From Posidoniimonas polymericola (GTDB taxonomy: Bacteria > Planctomycetota > Planctomycetia > Pirellulales > Lacipirellulaceae): a DNA stretch of 64,000 bases. Each line of letters begins with the position of its first letter. Position 1 is the stretch's first letter. Shown piece after piece: positions 8,336 through 16,611 of this stretch. The notes beneath the pieces were generated by a model. It saw only the letters and a list, made by a program, of their open reading frames with translations, made no database searches and was not told the DNA's origin. The position numbers and the translations under genes were made by a program. The DNA lies in contig NZ_SJPO01000001.1 in assembly GCF_007859935.1 (NCBI RefSeq), positions 248,001-312,000 of the forward strand, in the 5' to 3' direction.

Positions 8336-8507
8336 GCGTTTGATCAACCTCGGTCGCTATGAGTTTTCAGCACCCTGAGGGGGGCATCCCTGCACTGCGG
8401 ACAAGCCGCCAGTCGGCGTCCATGCAACGTCACCCCTCAAGTGAGCTGAAATTCCCAAGAGTGATCCATCGTGTGATCAATCAATCGATCAGTGTGATCA
8501 GCCAGGA
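8302..8507 (-). ncRNA. Candidate structured small RNA or folK leader
   Basis: On the minus strand a possible promoter is followed by about 205 nt without a gene, ending in a strong intrinsic terminator. The middle folds into a long interrupted helix. From the outside in (plus-strand coordinates): TTTCAGC 8365-8371 with GCTGAAA 8445-8451; CCTGAGGGG with CCCCTCAAG (one mismatch); TGCA with TGCA; GGAC with GTCC; GCCG with CGGC around loop CCAGT. Outside the helix TTGATCA and TGATCAA can close a larger bubble. The shape recalls 6S RNA, but I cannot assign a family. It could be a free small RNA, or a regulated leader of folK since the terminator lies only 30 nt before that start codon. Confidence 0.5.
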
Positions 8508-8513
8508 ACTGGA

Positions 8514-8541
8514 ATTCTCAGCAGTCTCGAGCGGGTGACAA
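8514..8541 (-). promoter_or_regulatory. Possible sigma-70 type promoter for the RNA candidate
   Basis: On the minus strand TTGTCA (complement of 8536-8541), 16-nt spacer, GAGAAT (complement of 8514-8519). Five of six and four of six positions match the usual consensus. Start of transcription would be near 8507. Confidence 0.4.
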
Positions 8542-9231
8542 GTTCATCACCTTGGTCATGGTTTCCTTGAAGCTGACGTATTCAACGGGCCGGTCGGATT
8601 GAGGGCGGCTGGGAGCGTCGCCTCGTGCGACGCAGCCGGAACAATCCGAAACCCCGAACAAATTGGAAGAAGCCGCTGGGCGCCTAGGGAGGACGTCGGC
8701 AGAGACTCGTCGTTTGGGAACATTGCTGTCTCGCCGGGGTGCGCCCGACACGAGCCTCGCAAAGCCGCCGAGGCGACTCCAACGCGTTGCAGCGATGGTC
8801 ACGTCGCGGGAATGAACAGCACCGGGAGCCCACACGCATGCTGCGTCTCTAGGCATCTACCAACCAGTCGCCGCACCGATTCCCATCACCCGACAATGCT
8901 TGCATCGATCGTTGATGATAAGCCAGATCTTTCCAGCTAAATCCACCAATCGGGAAGCAAGCCCGCACGAAGAAAACTGCCCACTTACACTCGGCGAGCG
9001 AACGCCCAACCGCGTTGCTCACCAGACTGAGACGAGTGTCGCGAAGTGGGGGGCGTGTGTCAAGCAGCTTTTCATTCTTCTTGCCGAAGCGCCGCGCCGC
9101 GCTAGGCAGACAGGGCTCTGCGCGTTCACTCTGACGCCGGCGCTTGCGCACGAGGAGCGCTGCGCGTACAATCCGGAGATCGATTTCTGGCGCCGCCGCG
9201 CGTCGTGTTCGCGACACGAAGAAAGGCTCCC
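8542..9231. other. Intergenic region before hemDE; no supported gene
   Basis: About 690 bp with open frames on both strands that show no protein-like features. It holds an elongated inverted-repeat structure at 8969-9081. The promoter of hemDE must lie in the right part. Confidence 0.55.
8969..9081. repeat. Long interrupted inverted repeat upstream of hemDE
   Basis: Paired segments from outside in: GAAG/CTTC, AAAA/TTTT, CTG/CAG, then CCCACTT (8980-8986) with AAGTGGG (9044-9050), ACACTCG (8987-8993) with CGAGTGT (9033-9039), then GAGC/GCTC and AACG/CGTT around a 7-nt loop. Two adjacent perfect 7-bp stems are unlikely by chance. It may be a leader RNA of hemDE, a separate RNA, or a dead mobile element; the strand is not clear. 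Confidence 0.5.
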
Positions 9232-11184
9232 TTGAGCACTCCCCCCGCCCCACAAGAATCGCTCTCGGTCGTTGCGCTGGAGAGCCGCCGCGCCGACGAT
9301 ATGCAGCGGATGATCGAGAAGCAGGGAGCGGTTGCCTACGTCAGCGCGTCGATGCGCGAGGCGCCCATCGAGGGCAACCGCGACGCGATTGAATTCGCGC
9401 ACCGACTGCTAGCAGGGCAGGTCGACGCGATGATCCTGCTGACCGGGGTCGGGGTTCGTTTCTTCATGCAGGCGGTTTCTCGCCACGTCGACCGGCAGCG
9501 GCTGATTGACGCGCTGTCGGACGTGCCGACCATCGCCCGCGGACCCAAGCCGGTCGCCGCGCTCAAGGAGCTCGGCGTCAAGCCGACCCTCCGTGTGCCC
9601 GAGCCGAACACCTGGCGCGAGCTGCTCAGCACGCTCGACCAGCAGATGCCGGTCGCCAACATGAAGGTCGGCCTGCAGGAGTACGGCGCCACGAACCCCA
9701 GCCTGATCGCGGGCCTCGAGGCCCGCGGGGCCACGGTCGACCTGCTGCGGATCTACAACTGGGAGCTGCCCGAGGACGTCGGCCCGCTGGAGGAGAACGT
9801 CCGCCGCCTGGCCCGCGGCGAGGCCGACGTGCTGATGATCACCTCGGCGCAGCAGATCGAGCACCTGATGCAGGTCGCCGAGCGGCTCGGCGAAGACGAG
9901 GCGCTCCGCGCCGCGCTCGGCGGCACGGTGGTCGCCTCGGTCGGCCCCACCACCTCCGACCGGCTCCGGGCGCTCGGCCTGCCGGTCGACTTCGAGCCGT
10001 CGCACCCCAAGATGGGCAACCTGGTCGTCGAGGCGCTCCGCGAGGCGCCCACGCTGCTCGCGCGCAAACGCGCGCTGCCGCGGCGATCGATCAGCGCCCG
10101 CACCTCGCCGCGTGAGGACCGCGCCGCCGAGCTGGTCGACGCCACCCGCAACCAGCCGTGGCACGACAGCCCATTCCTCAAGGCCTGCCGCCAAGAGCCG
10201 ACGCCCTACACGCCGATCTGGATGATGCGCCAAGCGGGCCGCTACATGCCCGAGTACCGCGCGGTCCGCGCCAAGACCGGATTCCTCGAGCTGTGCCGCA
10301 ACCCACAGCTCTGCAGCGAGGTCATGTGCACCGCGGTCGAGTACCTCGGCGTCGACGCGGCGATCATCTTCTCCGACCTGCTGCCGATCCTCGAGCCGAT
10401 GGGACTCGACCTCGAGTTTGCCCCCGGCGACGGGCCGGTGATCCACAACCCGGTCCGCGAGTCGGCCGACGTCGACCGCGTGCTCGACCTCTCTAGCGTC
10501 GAGTCGCTGCACTACGTCATCGAGACCGTCCGCCAGACCCGCGCCGACCTGCCCGACACAATCCCGCTGATCGGCTTCGCGGGCGCGCCGTTCACGCTCG
10601 CCAGCTACACCATCGAGGGGGGCGGCAGCCGCAACTATCTGCACACCAAGACCCTCATGTACCGCGACGAGGGCGCCTGGCGGACCCTCATGGAGCGGCT
10701 CGCCGACGCGGTCACCCTCTACCTCAACGCCCAGATCGACGCCGGCGCGCAGGCCGTGCAGCTGTTCGACAGCTGGGTCGGCTGCCTCTGCCCGGCCGAC
10801 TACACCCGCTACGTGCAGCCCTACGTCAAGCGGATCATCGACAACCTGACGCCCGGCGCGGCGGTGATCCACTTCGGTGCCGGCAACCCCGAGCTGCTCG
10901 GCCCCATTGCCGAAGCCGGCGGCGATGTGATCGGCGTCGACTGGCGGATCGACCTCGACGAGGCCTGGTCACGCGTTGGGCGCCGCGCGGTGCAGGGCAA
11001 CCTCGACCCCGCGAGCCTGCTCGGCAGCCTCGACTCGATCAAGCAGGGCGCCCAGCGGGTCCTCGACCAGGCCGCCGGCCGCCCCGGGCACATCTTCAAC
11101 CTCGGCCACGGCATCGTGCCGCCGACCCCGCCCGAGAACGCCCGCGCGCTGGTTGAGATGGTGCACGAATTGAGCGCGCGCTAA
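9232..11184 (+). CDS. hemE: Fused uroporphyrinogen-III synthase / uroporphyrinogen decarboxylase
   Basis: Two consecutive haem-pathway enzymes in one 650-residue chain. Residues 1 to about 270 resemble HemD, which closes hydroxymethylbilane to uroporphyrinogen III (ILLTGVGVRFF, LMITSAQQIEHLMQV, VVASVGPTTSDRLRALGL). A 35-residue charged linker follows. From about 307 on it is HemE, which removes four carboxyl groups to give coproporphyrinogen III: WMMRQAGRYMPEYR at about 330, FSDLLPILEPMGL, GFAGAPFTLASY, and HFGAGN. I start at TTG 9232 because AGAAAGG lies 6 nt before it; a GTG at 9205 is in frame but has no ribosome site. No other haem genes are adjacent. Confidence 0.9.
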   Translation: MSTPPAPQESLSVVALESRRADDMQRMIEKQGAVAYVSASMREAPIEGNRDAIEFAHRLLAGQVDAMILLTGVGVRFFMQAVSRHVDRQRLIDALSDVPTIARGPKPVAALKELGVKPTLRVPEPNTWRELLSTLDQQMPVANMKVGLQEYGATNPSLIAGLEARGATVDLLRIYNWELPEDVGPLEENVRRLARGEADVLMITSAQQIEHLMQVAERLGEDEALRAALGGTVVASVGPTTSDRLRALGLPVDFEPSHPKMGNLVVEALREAPTLLARKRALPRRSISARTSPREDRAAELVDATRNQPWHDSPFLKACRQEPTPYTPIWMMRQAGRYMPEYRAVRAKTGFLELCRNPQLCSEVMCTAVEYLGVDAAIIFSDLLPILEPMGLDLEFAPGDGPVIHNPVRESADVDRVLDLSSVESLHYVIETVRQTRADLPDTIPLIGFAGAPFTLASYTIEGGGSRNYLHTKTLMYRDEGAWRTLMERLADAVTLYLNAQIDAGAQAVQLFDSWVGCLCPADYTRYVQPYVKRIIDNLTPGAAVIHFGAGNPELLGPIAEAGGDVIGVDWRIDLDEAWSRVGRRAVQGNLDPASLLGSLDSIKQGAQRVLDQAAGRPGHIFNLGHGIVPPTPPENARALVEMVHELSAR

Positions 11185-11216
11185 CCCAGCGGCTGCCTCG
11201 CGCGGAGTGGACTGGG

Positions 11217-11306
11217 AATAGCCACAAAAAGGCACGAGAAGTCACAACAGGTTGGGCTGTCGCCGTCGGCGTTTTTTTGTGCCCTCTTGTGCCTTTTCGT
11301 GACTAT
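11217..11306. repeat. Long imperfect hairpin of the CACGAAAAGGCAC family
   Basis: AATAGCCACAAAAAGGCACG at 11218 pairs with the complement of CTTGTGCCTTTTCGTGACTA ending at 11305. The stem is about 30 bp with a loop of roughly 25 nt. It sits 35 bp after hemDE and could stop transcription; its left arm resembles the copies at 3673 and 15496. Confidence 0.75.
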
Positions 11307-11378
11307 CACTCGCAGCGCTGTTGCGCAGCGGGAGCTTCACGCAGAGCGGCCATGATTGATCCTGCACCAACAACGCAA

Positions 11379-11408
11379 CAAGCCGGCCACGCGGGCGCGG
11401 CCGGCTTG
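11379..11408 (-). terminator. Hairpin after the secreted PDZ gene
   Basis: CAAGCCGGCC, 10-nt loop, GGCCGGCTTG: a perfect 10-bp stem 38 bp past the end of the 11446 gene, with only a weak T-rich tail on the minus strand. A likely but not strong terminator. Confidence 0.5.
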
Positions 11409-11445
11409 CTGGTTCGAAAGTGCTCGGGTGAAAGCCCTCGCTCGA

Positions 11446-12009
11446 CTACAGGCCGATGCGGAAGCTGAAGCGGGGACGCGAGTCACGCTGGACCGGCGGC
11501 GCGACGGCGCCCTGGAAGCGGCCGCGGTAGCCGACCATGTGCGGGGCGACCTTCGGCGTAATCACCGGCGGGGCGGGGTGCGAAGGAACGACCACCTTCG
11601 GCGTGACCGGACCGATCGGGCCGCCGACAACCCGACCATAGGGGTCGAGGTCGATGTGACGCGTCACCCGGCGCCCGGTGTGGACGTCGCGGACACGCAG
11701 CACGATGTGACCGCCGTCGGCCATGGCCTGGGCCAGGGCGTCTTCCCACGAGCCGTGGTAGGACAGGCGTTGGTGGTTGAACCGCTCGATGAGGTCGCCC
11801 TCTTCCAGCCCCAGCTCGCAAGCAATGCCGCCGTGGTTAATGCGGACGACTACTTCGCCGTAGCCGTTGTTGTAGCTGTGCATGCCGAACCGGGGCAGCG
11901 GCGGTTCGCAGTAGTGGCCGTGGCTTGGGTGAGCGGCGTTGGCGGCGGCGGATAGGCCGACGACCGAGGTGATGGCGATCAGGGCGATGCGGAGTGGCTG
12001 GGCGAACAT
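11446..12009 (-). CDS. Secreted PDZ-like protein
   Basis: A 187-residue protein with a clear signal peptide (MFAQPLRIALIAITSVVGLS, then AAANA). Residues about 45-120 look like a PDZ domain: GGIACELGLEEGDLIERFN followed by VLRVRDVHTGR. The C-terminal 60 residues are Pro/Val/Arg-rich and probably disordered. No catalytic motif is visible. The start at 12009 is chosen for the signal peptide and a GAAAG ribosome site; the open frame upstream is not protein-like. Function unknown beyond peptide binding outside the cytoplasm. Confidence 0.8.
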   Translation of the reverse strand: MFAQPLRIALIAITSVVGLSAAANAAHPSHGHYCEPPLPRFGMHSYNNGYGEVVVRINHGGIACELGLEEGDLIERFNHQRLSYHGSWEDALAQAMADGGHIVLRVRDVHTGRRVTRHIDLDPYGRVVGGPIGPVTPKVVVPSHPAPPVITPKVAPHMVGYRGRFQGAVAPPVQRDSRPRFSFRIGL

Positions 12010-12282
12010 GGCGGGACTTTCTGTTTGCTGGTTGGCGGGGGCGAACGGTGGTAGGAGCCGTTCGCTGGGTTTCATGCCAACAAGCAATCGCAGTCGCCGC
12101 GCCAAAAGCCTTGGCCGGTGCGTCGAAATGGCTGTAAGTACCTTTTTGACAAGGGCTTACAGAAATGGGTCCGTCGCCGGCGCCTGGCTGTCGCGTCACC
12201 TTGCGGCCGTAATGTGTCATCTAGTTGATCCGTCGTATCGCGGAAGTGATACGATTGGATGACACCTGGCCGGTCAGGACTG

Positions 12283-12510
12283 CTACCCAGCCGAGGGGCG
12301 ACTCAAGAACCGGTAGGCCGAGAGGACCTCGTAGAGGTCGGCGCTAAGGGTGACCGCGTCGTCCTCGAAATCGTCTAACCATGTACGGTTGTTGAGGATA
12401 GCGTCTGCCAGCAAGGGCAGGGCCTCGCTCAGCGGGACGGTGACCGTCTCGCCGAGTGGCGCATCGGCCGCTTCCAAGGGGGCTTGGTAGATCTTCAGGT
12501 GACTCTTCAT
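12283..12510 (-). CDS. Small conserved-type protein, function unknown
   Basis: A 75-residue acidic protein (MKSHLKIYQAPLE..., then LSEALPLLADAILNNRTWLD and DFEDDAVTLSADLYEVLSAY). The pattern of a leader, a PLLADA helix and a FEDD turn resembles short proteins I have seen in other planctomycetes, but no function is known to me. The ATG at 12510 has AAGGA 11 nt upstream; an ATG at 12522 is in frame, but the AAGGA would then touch it. It has no membrane segment and no signal peptide. Confidence 0.75.
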   Translation of the reverse strand: MKSHLKIYQAPLEAADAPLGETVTVPLSEALPLLADAILNNRTWLDDFEDDAVTLSADLYEVLSAYRFLSRPSAG

Positions 12511-12932
12511 TATGCGATGCATCCTTGCAGCGTTTACGGCCCACCCTCGTATCGTTGGGCGTCGAGAAAACGCCCGCCGAACAGGTATCGGCAGTCGGGA
12601 CTGTGCCGCATGAGCCGGTTGTGTTGAAAATGCGAGAATGCCTCGCCGCGCGCCAAGCAGTGCCCAGAGGGCCCGCGCGTGCTTGACACGCTATCGCTTG
12701 GTTTCGGAGAATGGGTGCTTGTTTCGGCGCAAGGTCAGTCGCCGCCCAATCTTGCTATTGAACCTGGCTTGCTCCCGAACCTGGATGGCGTCGCCCCTCT
12801 GCTTTTCACCACGACTGTTCTGACGCAGGGCCCCGGGGCGTGCTCGCCCGACCGGGCCCCACCTCCCCGGCCCGCCAGGCCGCCGCGAGGCTGTCGCTAG
12901 CCGCACACCCCCACGCGCTACGAAAACACCCG
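12511..12932. other. Divergent intergenic region
   Basis: About 420 bp between the small 12283 gene and tex. I see no gene in it, only a possible promoter for tex. Confidence 0.5.
12683..12712 (+). promoter_or_regulatory. Possible sigma-70 type promoter for tex
   Basis: TTGACA at 12683-12688, an 18-nt spacer, then GAGAAT at 12707-12712. The -35 box is perfect; the -10 box matches four of six. The leader to the ATG at 12933 would be about 210 nt. Confidence 0.4.
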
Positions 12933-15446
12933 ATGGGCCCCAACGCCATCAACCTCAAGCCGATCGCCAACGAACTAGGCCTCGACGCCGCCGGCGTCGA
13001 GCAGACCGTGCAGTTGCTGGACGCCGGCAACACGGTCCCGTTCATCACCCGCTACCGCCGCGACGCCACCGGCGGCTTCGACGAGCAGCAGATCGAGGCC
13101 GTCCGCGACCGGGTGCACCGCGCCCGGCAACTCGAGGAGCGCCGCGAGACCATCCTCCGCTCGCTCAAAGCGCAGCGCAAGTTGAGCGACGACCTGCAGG
13201 AGCAGATCAGCCGCGCATCGTCGGTTGCGCAGCTCGAAGACCTCTACCTGCCGTTCAAGCCGAAGCGGCAGTCGCTGGCCGAAAAGGCGAAGAGCCAGGG
13301 CCTCGCGCCGCTGGCCGACGAGATCTTCCGCGCCGCCGACAGCTGCGCCGACCTCGACAAACGCGCCGCCGACTTCATCGACAAGGAGCAAGAAGTCCCC
13401 GACGCGGCCACCGCGCTGGTCGGCGCCGGGCACATCCTGGCAGAACGCTTCGCCGAGTCGTCCACGCTCCGCAAACGCGCCCGCAAGGTCATGCAGGACA
13501 GCGGCCAGCTCGTCAGCAAGGCGGTCGACGGCCTGGCCGAGAAGCGCAAGGCGACCTTCAAGGACTTCCTCGACTACCGCGAGAAGCTGAGCCGCGCGCC
13601 GACCCACCGCATCCTCGCCATCAACCGCGGCGAACGCGAGAAGGCGCTCAAGGTGAGCGTCGAGTGCGACGCCGCCGCGATCGAGCAGGCCGCCATCGAG
13701 CTGCTGGTCCCCGCGGAGCACGCCCACCGCGACTTCCTGGTCGGCTGCGTCCGCGACGCCGCGCGGCGGCTGCTGGTCCCCAGCCTGCAGCGTGAGGCCC
13801 GTCGCGCGCTCACCGAGAAGGCCGAGGAGCACTCGCTGACGGTCTTCGCCCGCAACCTCCGGAGGCTGCTGCTGCAGCCGCCGATCCGCGGCAAGCGCGT
13901 GCTCGCACTCGACCCGGGCTACAAGAACGGCTGCAAGCTCGCCGCGCTCGACGAGTTCGGCGGCCTGGTCGCGCACGACCTGATCCACCTGGTCGGCGGC
14001 GAAGACAAGCAGGCCGACGGCCGCAAGCGGCTCGCCGAGATGATCCGCGAGCACAGCGTCGAGCTGATCGCGATCGGCAACGGCCGCGCCTGCCGCCCGA
14101 GCGAGCAGCTGGTCGCCGAGCTGCTGGCCGACGAGCTCAAGGAGCACGACGCGCACTACGTCGTGGTCAACGAGGCGGGCGCCAGCGTCTACTCGACCAG
14201 CACGATCGGCCGCGAGGAGCTGCCGGAGCTCGACGCCTCGCACCGCAGCGCGGTGTCGATCGCCCGCCGGCTGCAGGACCCGCTCAGCGAGCTGGTGAAG
14301 ATCGACCCGGCCAGCCTGGGCGTCGGCCTGTACCAGCACGACTCACGCAACAAGCCGATGCGAGACACGCTCAACCAGGTGGTCGAGTCGTGCGTCAGCT
14401 TCGTCGGCGTCGACCTCAACAACGCCAGCCCGACCTTGCTCTCGCACGTGGCGGGACTCAACCCGCTGACCGCCCGCCGGGTGTACGAGCACCGCGTCGA
14501 GAAGGGCCCCTTCAAGAGCCGCCAGCAGCTGCTCGAGGTGAAGGGGGTCGGCGAGTCGGCCTTCGTCCAGTCGGCCGGCTTCCTCAAGGTCGAGGACGGC
14601 GAGAACCCGCTCGACGCCACCTGGGTGCACCCCGAGAGCTACGACGCCGCGGCCAAGCTGCTCGAGCTGGTCGGCGTCGACGCCGCCGAGCTCCGCACGC
14701 CGGCCGGGGGCGCCAAGTTCCAGGACGCGCTCGCCGAGCGCAACCGCGACGAGCTGGCCGAGTCGCTCGGCGTGGGCCGGCTATCGCTCGATCAACTGGT
14801 CGACTCGCTGTCGCGTCCCGGCCGCGACCTCCGCGACGACCGCCCGCCGCCCGTCTTCCGCCGCGACGTCGTGAAGATCGACGACCTGGAGATCGGCTCG
14901 GAGCTGGCGGGCGTGGTGCTGAACGTGGTCGACTTCGGCGCGTTCGTCGACATCGGCTTGTCGGAGAGCGGGCTGGTGCACGTCAGCCAGCTCAGCAGCG
15001 GCTACGTCCGCGACCCGCACACCGTGGTCGCCGTGGGCGACCGGGTCCGCGTGTGGGTCACCTCGATCGACGCCCAGCGCCGCCGCGTGGCGCTCACCAT
15101 GATCAAGCCCGGCACGCCCCAGGCCGAAGGGGGCCGCAAGGAGAAGTCGGGCGAGTCCGGCGGCGGCCGCCGCCAGCGTCCCAAACGCAAGTCGGGCGAG
15201 GCTGCGAGCCGGTCTGGCGATGGCCGCTCAGGCGACGGCAAGCCCTCCGGCCGCAAGCCACGCGGCAAGTCGGGCCGCGGCGACCGCCGCGTCGAGCGGG
15301 CCCCCGCCGGCCCGCGGGTCTTCGAGCAACGCGCCAAAAAGGAATCGAAGGCCCTCACCAAAGACATGGAAGAGGGCAAGGAAGCCATGCGCTCCTTCGG
15401 CGACCTGCTGCAGTTCCACAAGAAGAAGTCTTCGGACGATAAGTAG
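12933..15446 (+). CDS. tex: RNA-binding transcription accessory protein Tex
   Basis: An 837-residue Tex protein. It begins with the helical N-terminal domain, then a YqgF/RuvC-like nuclease fold near 322 (RVLALDPGYKNGCKLAALD), helix-hairpin-helix motifs at about 480-560 (VKGVGESAFVQSAGFLKV), and an S1 RNA-binding domain at about 652-725 (VVLNVVDFGAFVDIGL, SGLVHVSQL). After that comes a basic tail of about 100 residues rich in Gly, Lys, Arg and Ser, longer than in typical Tex. Tex binds nucleic acids and affects transcription in many bacteria. The start at 12933 gives the family N-terminus; no good ribosome site is visible. Probably a single-gene unit. Confidence 0.95.
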   Translation: MGPNAINLKPIANELGLDAAGVEQTVQLLDAGNTVPFITRYRRDATGGFDEQQIEAVRDRVHRARQLEERRETILRSLKAQRKLSDDLQEQISRASSVAQLEDLYLPFKPKRQSLAEKAKSQGLAPLADEIFRAADSCADLDKRAADFIDKEQEVPDAATALVGAGHILAERFAESSTLRKRARKVMQDSGQLVSKAVDGLAEKRKATFKDFLDYREKLSRAPTHRILAINRGEREKALKVSVECDAAAIEQAAIELLVPAEHAHRDFLVGCVRDAARRLLVPSLQREARRALTEKAEEHSLTVFARNLRRLLLQPPIRGKRVLALDPGYKNGCKLAALDEFGGLVAHDLIHLVGGEDKQADGRKRLAEMIREHSVELIAIGNGRACRPSEQLVAELLADELKEHDAHYVVVNEAGASVYSTSTIGREELPELDASHRSAVSIARRLQDPLSELVKIDPASLGVGLYQHDSRNKPMRDTLNQVVESCVSFVGVDLNNASPTLLSHVAGLNPLTARRVYEHRVEKGPFKSRQQLLEVKGVGESAFVQSAGFLKVEDGENPLDATWVHPESYDAAAKLLELVGVDAAELRTPAGGAKFQDALAERNRDELAESLGVGRLSLDQLVDSLSRPGRDLRDDRPPPVFRRDVVKIDDLEIGSELAGVVLNVVDFGAFVDIGLSESGLVHVSQLSSGYVRDPHTVVAVGDRVRVWVTSIDAQRRRVALTMIKPGTPQAEGGRKEKSGESGGGRRQRPKRKSGEAASRSGDGRSGDGKPSGRKPRGKSGRGDRRVERAPAGPRVFEQRAKKESKALTKDMEEGKEAMRSFGDLLQFHKKKSSDDK

Positions 15447-15495
15447 GTCGCAGTTTGTGGCGCGGTGGTCCTCCACCGTGGGGCGTCATGGTCTT

Positions 15496-15530
15496 GGCCA
15501 CGAAAAGGCACGAGAAGGCACAAAAAGCCA
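15496..15530. repeat. Copy of the CACGAAAAGGCAC repeat
   Basis: GGCCACGAAAAGGCACGAGA followed by AGGCACAAAAAGCCA. It matches the arms at 3673 and 11218. No partner in inverse orientation is close by, so this is a single arm. Confidence 0.7.
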
Positions 15531-15644
15531 GACGGCTGGGCGCCATTCCTACGCGCGACAGCGGGTAGGCAGCTTGAGGCGACGCCGCCAATCGCATGCT
15601 CACCCGCTGTTGCGTGTGAGCATGGCACCGGGCTGTTGGGGTAG

Positions 15645-15707
15645 CACCGATACTCGTTCGGTTTGCGGCTCGCCAGCAGGCTGGATTGGTTCGAACGAGT
15701 GTCGGTG
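15645..15707. repeat. 16-bp inverted repeat
   Basis: CACCGATACTCGTTCG at 15645-15660 and CGAACGAGTGTCGGTG at 15692-15707, one mismatch, loop of 31 nt. Upstream of it GCTCAC/GTGAGC form a smaller hairpin near 15600. Both lie in the gap before the 15780 gene. Confidence 0.65.
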
Positions 15708-15779
15708 TGCGCAGCACAAGAAGTGTTGCGGAGTTTCTGTCGCTTGCGCTGTACAAAGATTTAGGCAAGACGCGAGAAC

Positions 15780-16178
15780 ATGCCAAAGCACGGCAGCAAT
15801 CCGAGCGACGAGCTCCTGCAAAGCCTCTCCGGTCGGCGTTTCGACCAGATTCACTTCCGTGGTCTCGACGCCGTGGTGGTGCGAATGCCGGCGGACGCGG
15901 ATGAGCCGCCTCAGGCAGTCGTGGATCGGCACGCCAGCCAGCAGCCTCTGCGTTACTACCCGGTCGAGGGAGGGCACTTGGCGAGGTGGCCCCACACCGG
16001 CGGCGAGGTTCCCGAGGGGTGCACGCTCGAGGAGGGCGGCTGGAACCACGAGCACTGCGACGCATGCAACGGACACATCGACGCCGGCCACTCGTTCTGG
16101 CAAACGGCTGATGATCCTTGCGTCTGGCTGTGCGATTCGTGCTACGAAAAGCTGCCGGGCCTGACTGACGGCGGGTAG
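15780..16178 (+). CDS. Unknown protein with a CxxC...CxxC zinc-type site
   Basis: A 132-residue protein. The C-terminal half has HEHCDACNGHID, then WLCDSCYEKL: two CxxC pairs about 30 residues apart, plus histidines, which suggests a zinc-ribbon-like fold. The first half (residues 1-70) is acidic and has no family I know. There is no signal peptide or membrane helix, so it should be cytoplasmic. The start at 15780 has only a weak GCGAG ribosome site. It stands alone between repeat-rich gaps. Confidence 0.65.
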   Translation: MPKHGSNPSDELLQSLSGRRFDQIHFRGLDAVVVRMPADADEPPQAVVDRHASQQPLRYYPVEGGHLARWPHTGGEVPEGCTLEEGGWNHEHCDACNGHIDAGHSFWQTADDPCVWLCDSCYEKLPGLTDGG

Positions 16179-16225
16179 ACATGCGGCCGACTTGCGAGCC
16201 AATCACCTCCTGTCGCAAGCGACAC

Positions 16226-16282
16226 CGACAGCTGCCTGGTCGGCGTTTGAGAGCAGGCACGCCTTCTTGCGGGCAGCTGTCG
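16226..16282. repeat. 11-bp perfect inverted repeat
   Basis: CGACAGCTGCC at 16226-16236 and GGCAGCTGTCG at 16272-16282, loop of 35 nt. It lies after the 15780 gene, without a T-run. Confidence 0.6.
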
Positions 16283-16320
16283 CTGCCACCCAAAGTCAGC
16301 GCCGCCTGATCGCGAGTCGA

Positions 16321-16525
16321 AAAATGGGGACTGGCTCGACGCGCTAGCGAATAAAGAATCGTGGGGCCGTCGGGCCGTGTCGTGCCTGTCCCCTTTTTTC
16401 GACGGACCACCTGGGGGCGCTCTGAGCGAGCGGGCGCGCCCGAAAAGGGGACAGGCACTCGACCGCAGTCGCGCGGGTTCCAGGAAGTACGTCCGCCTTG
16501 CGGTCGCGAGCCAGTCCCCTATTCG
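16321..16525. repeat. Two nested palindromes (TGCCTGTCCCC type)
   Basis: Outer arms GGGGACTGGCTCG (16326-16338) and CGAGCCAGTCCCC (16507-16519); inner arms GTGCCTGTCCCCTTTT (16382-16397) and AAAAGGGGACAGGCAC (16443-16458), all perfect. No open frame of note lies inside. I recall such palindromes near REP-associated Y1 transposase genes in other bacteria, which would make this a non-autonomous unit; no transposase is present here. Confidence 0.75.
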
Positions 16526-16611
16526 AGCTCACCCCCACCCGTCAGCCCGGCTTATTCCCCCCGCCAAGGCGGGCTATACTTGAGGAATTCCTCACCCCCG
16601 TTCGAATCGCG

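Noticed and set aside
8518-8856. Protein gene on the minus strand upstream of the RNA candidate
   Set aside because: The last codons (EYVSFKETMTKVMNLS) look protein-like, but the rest is not, and its end overlaps the likely promoter.
8599-8940. Protein gene on the plus strand
   Set aside because: 113 codons without hydrophobic core or family feature, no ribosome site.
9409-10872. A 487-codon open frame opposite hemDE
   Set aside because: Antisense shadow of a well-supported enzyme gene, with Arg/Asp/Leu-rich text and no motif.
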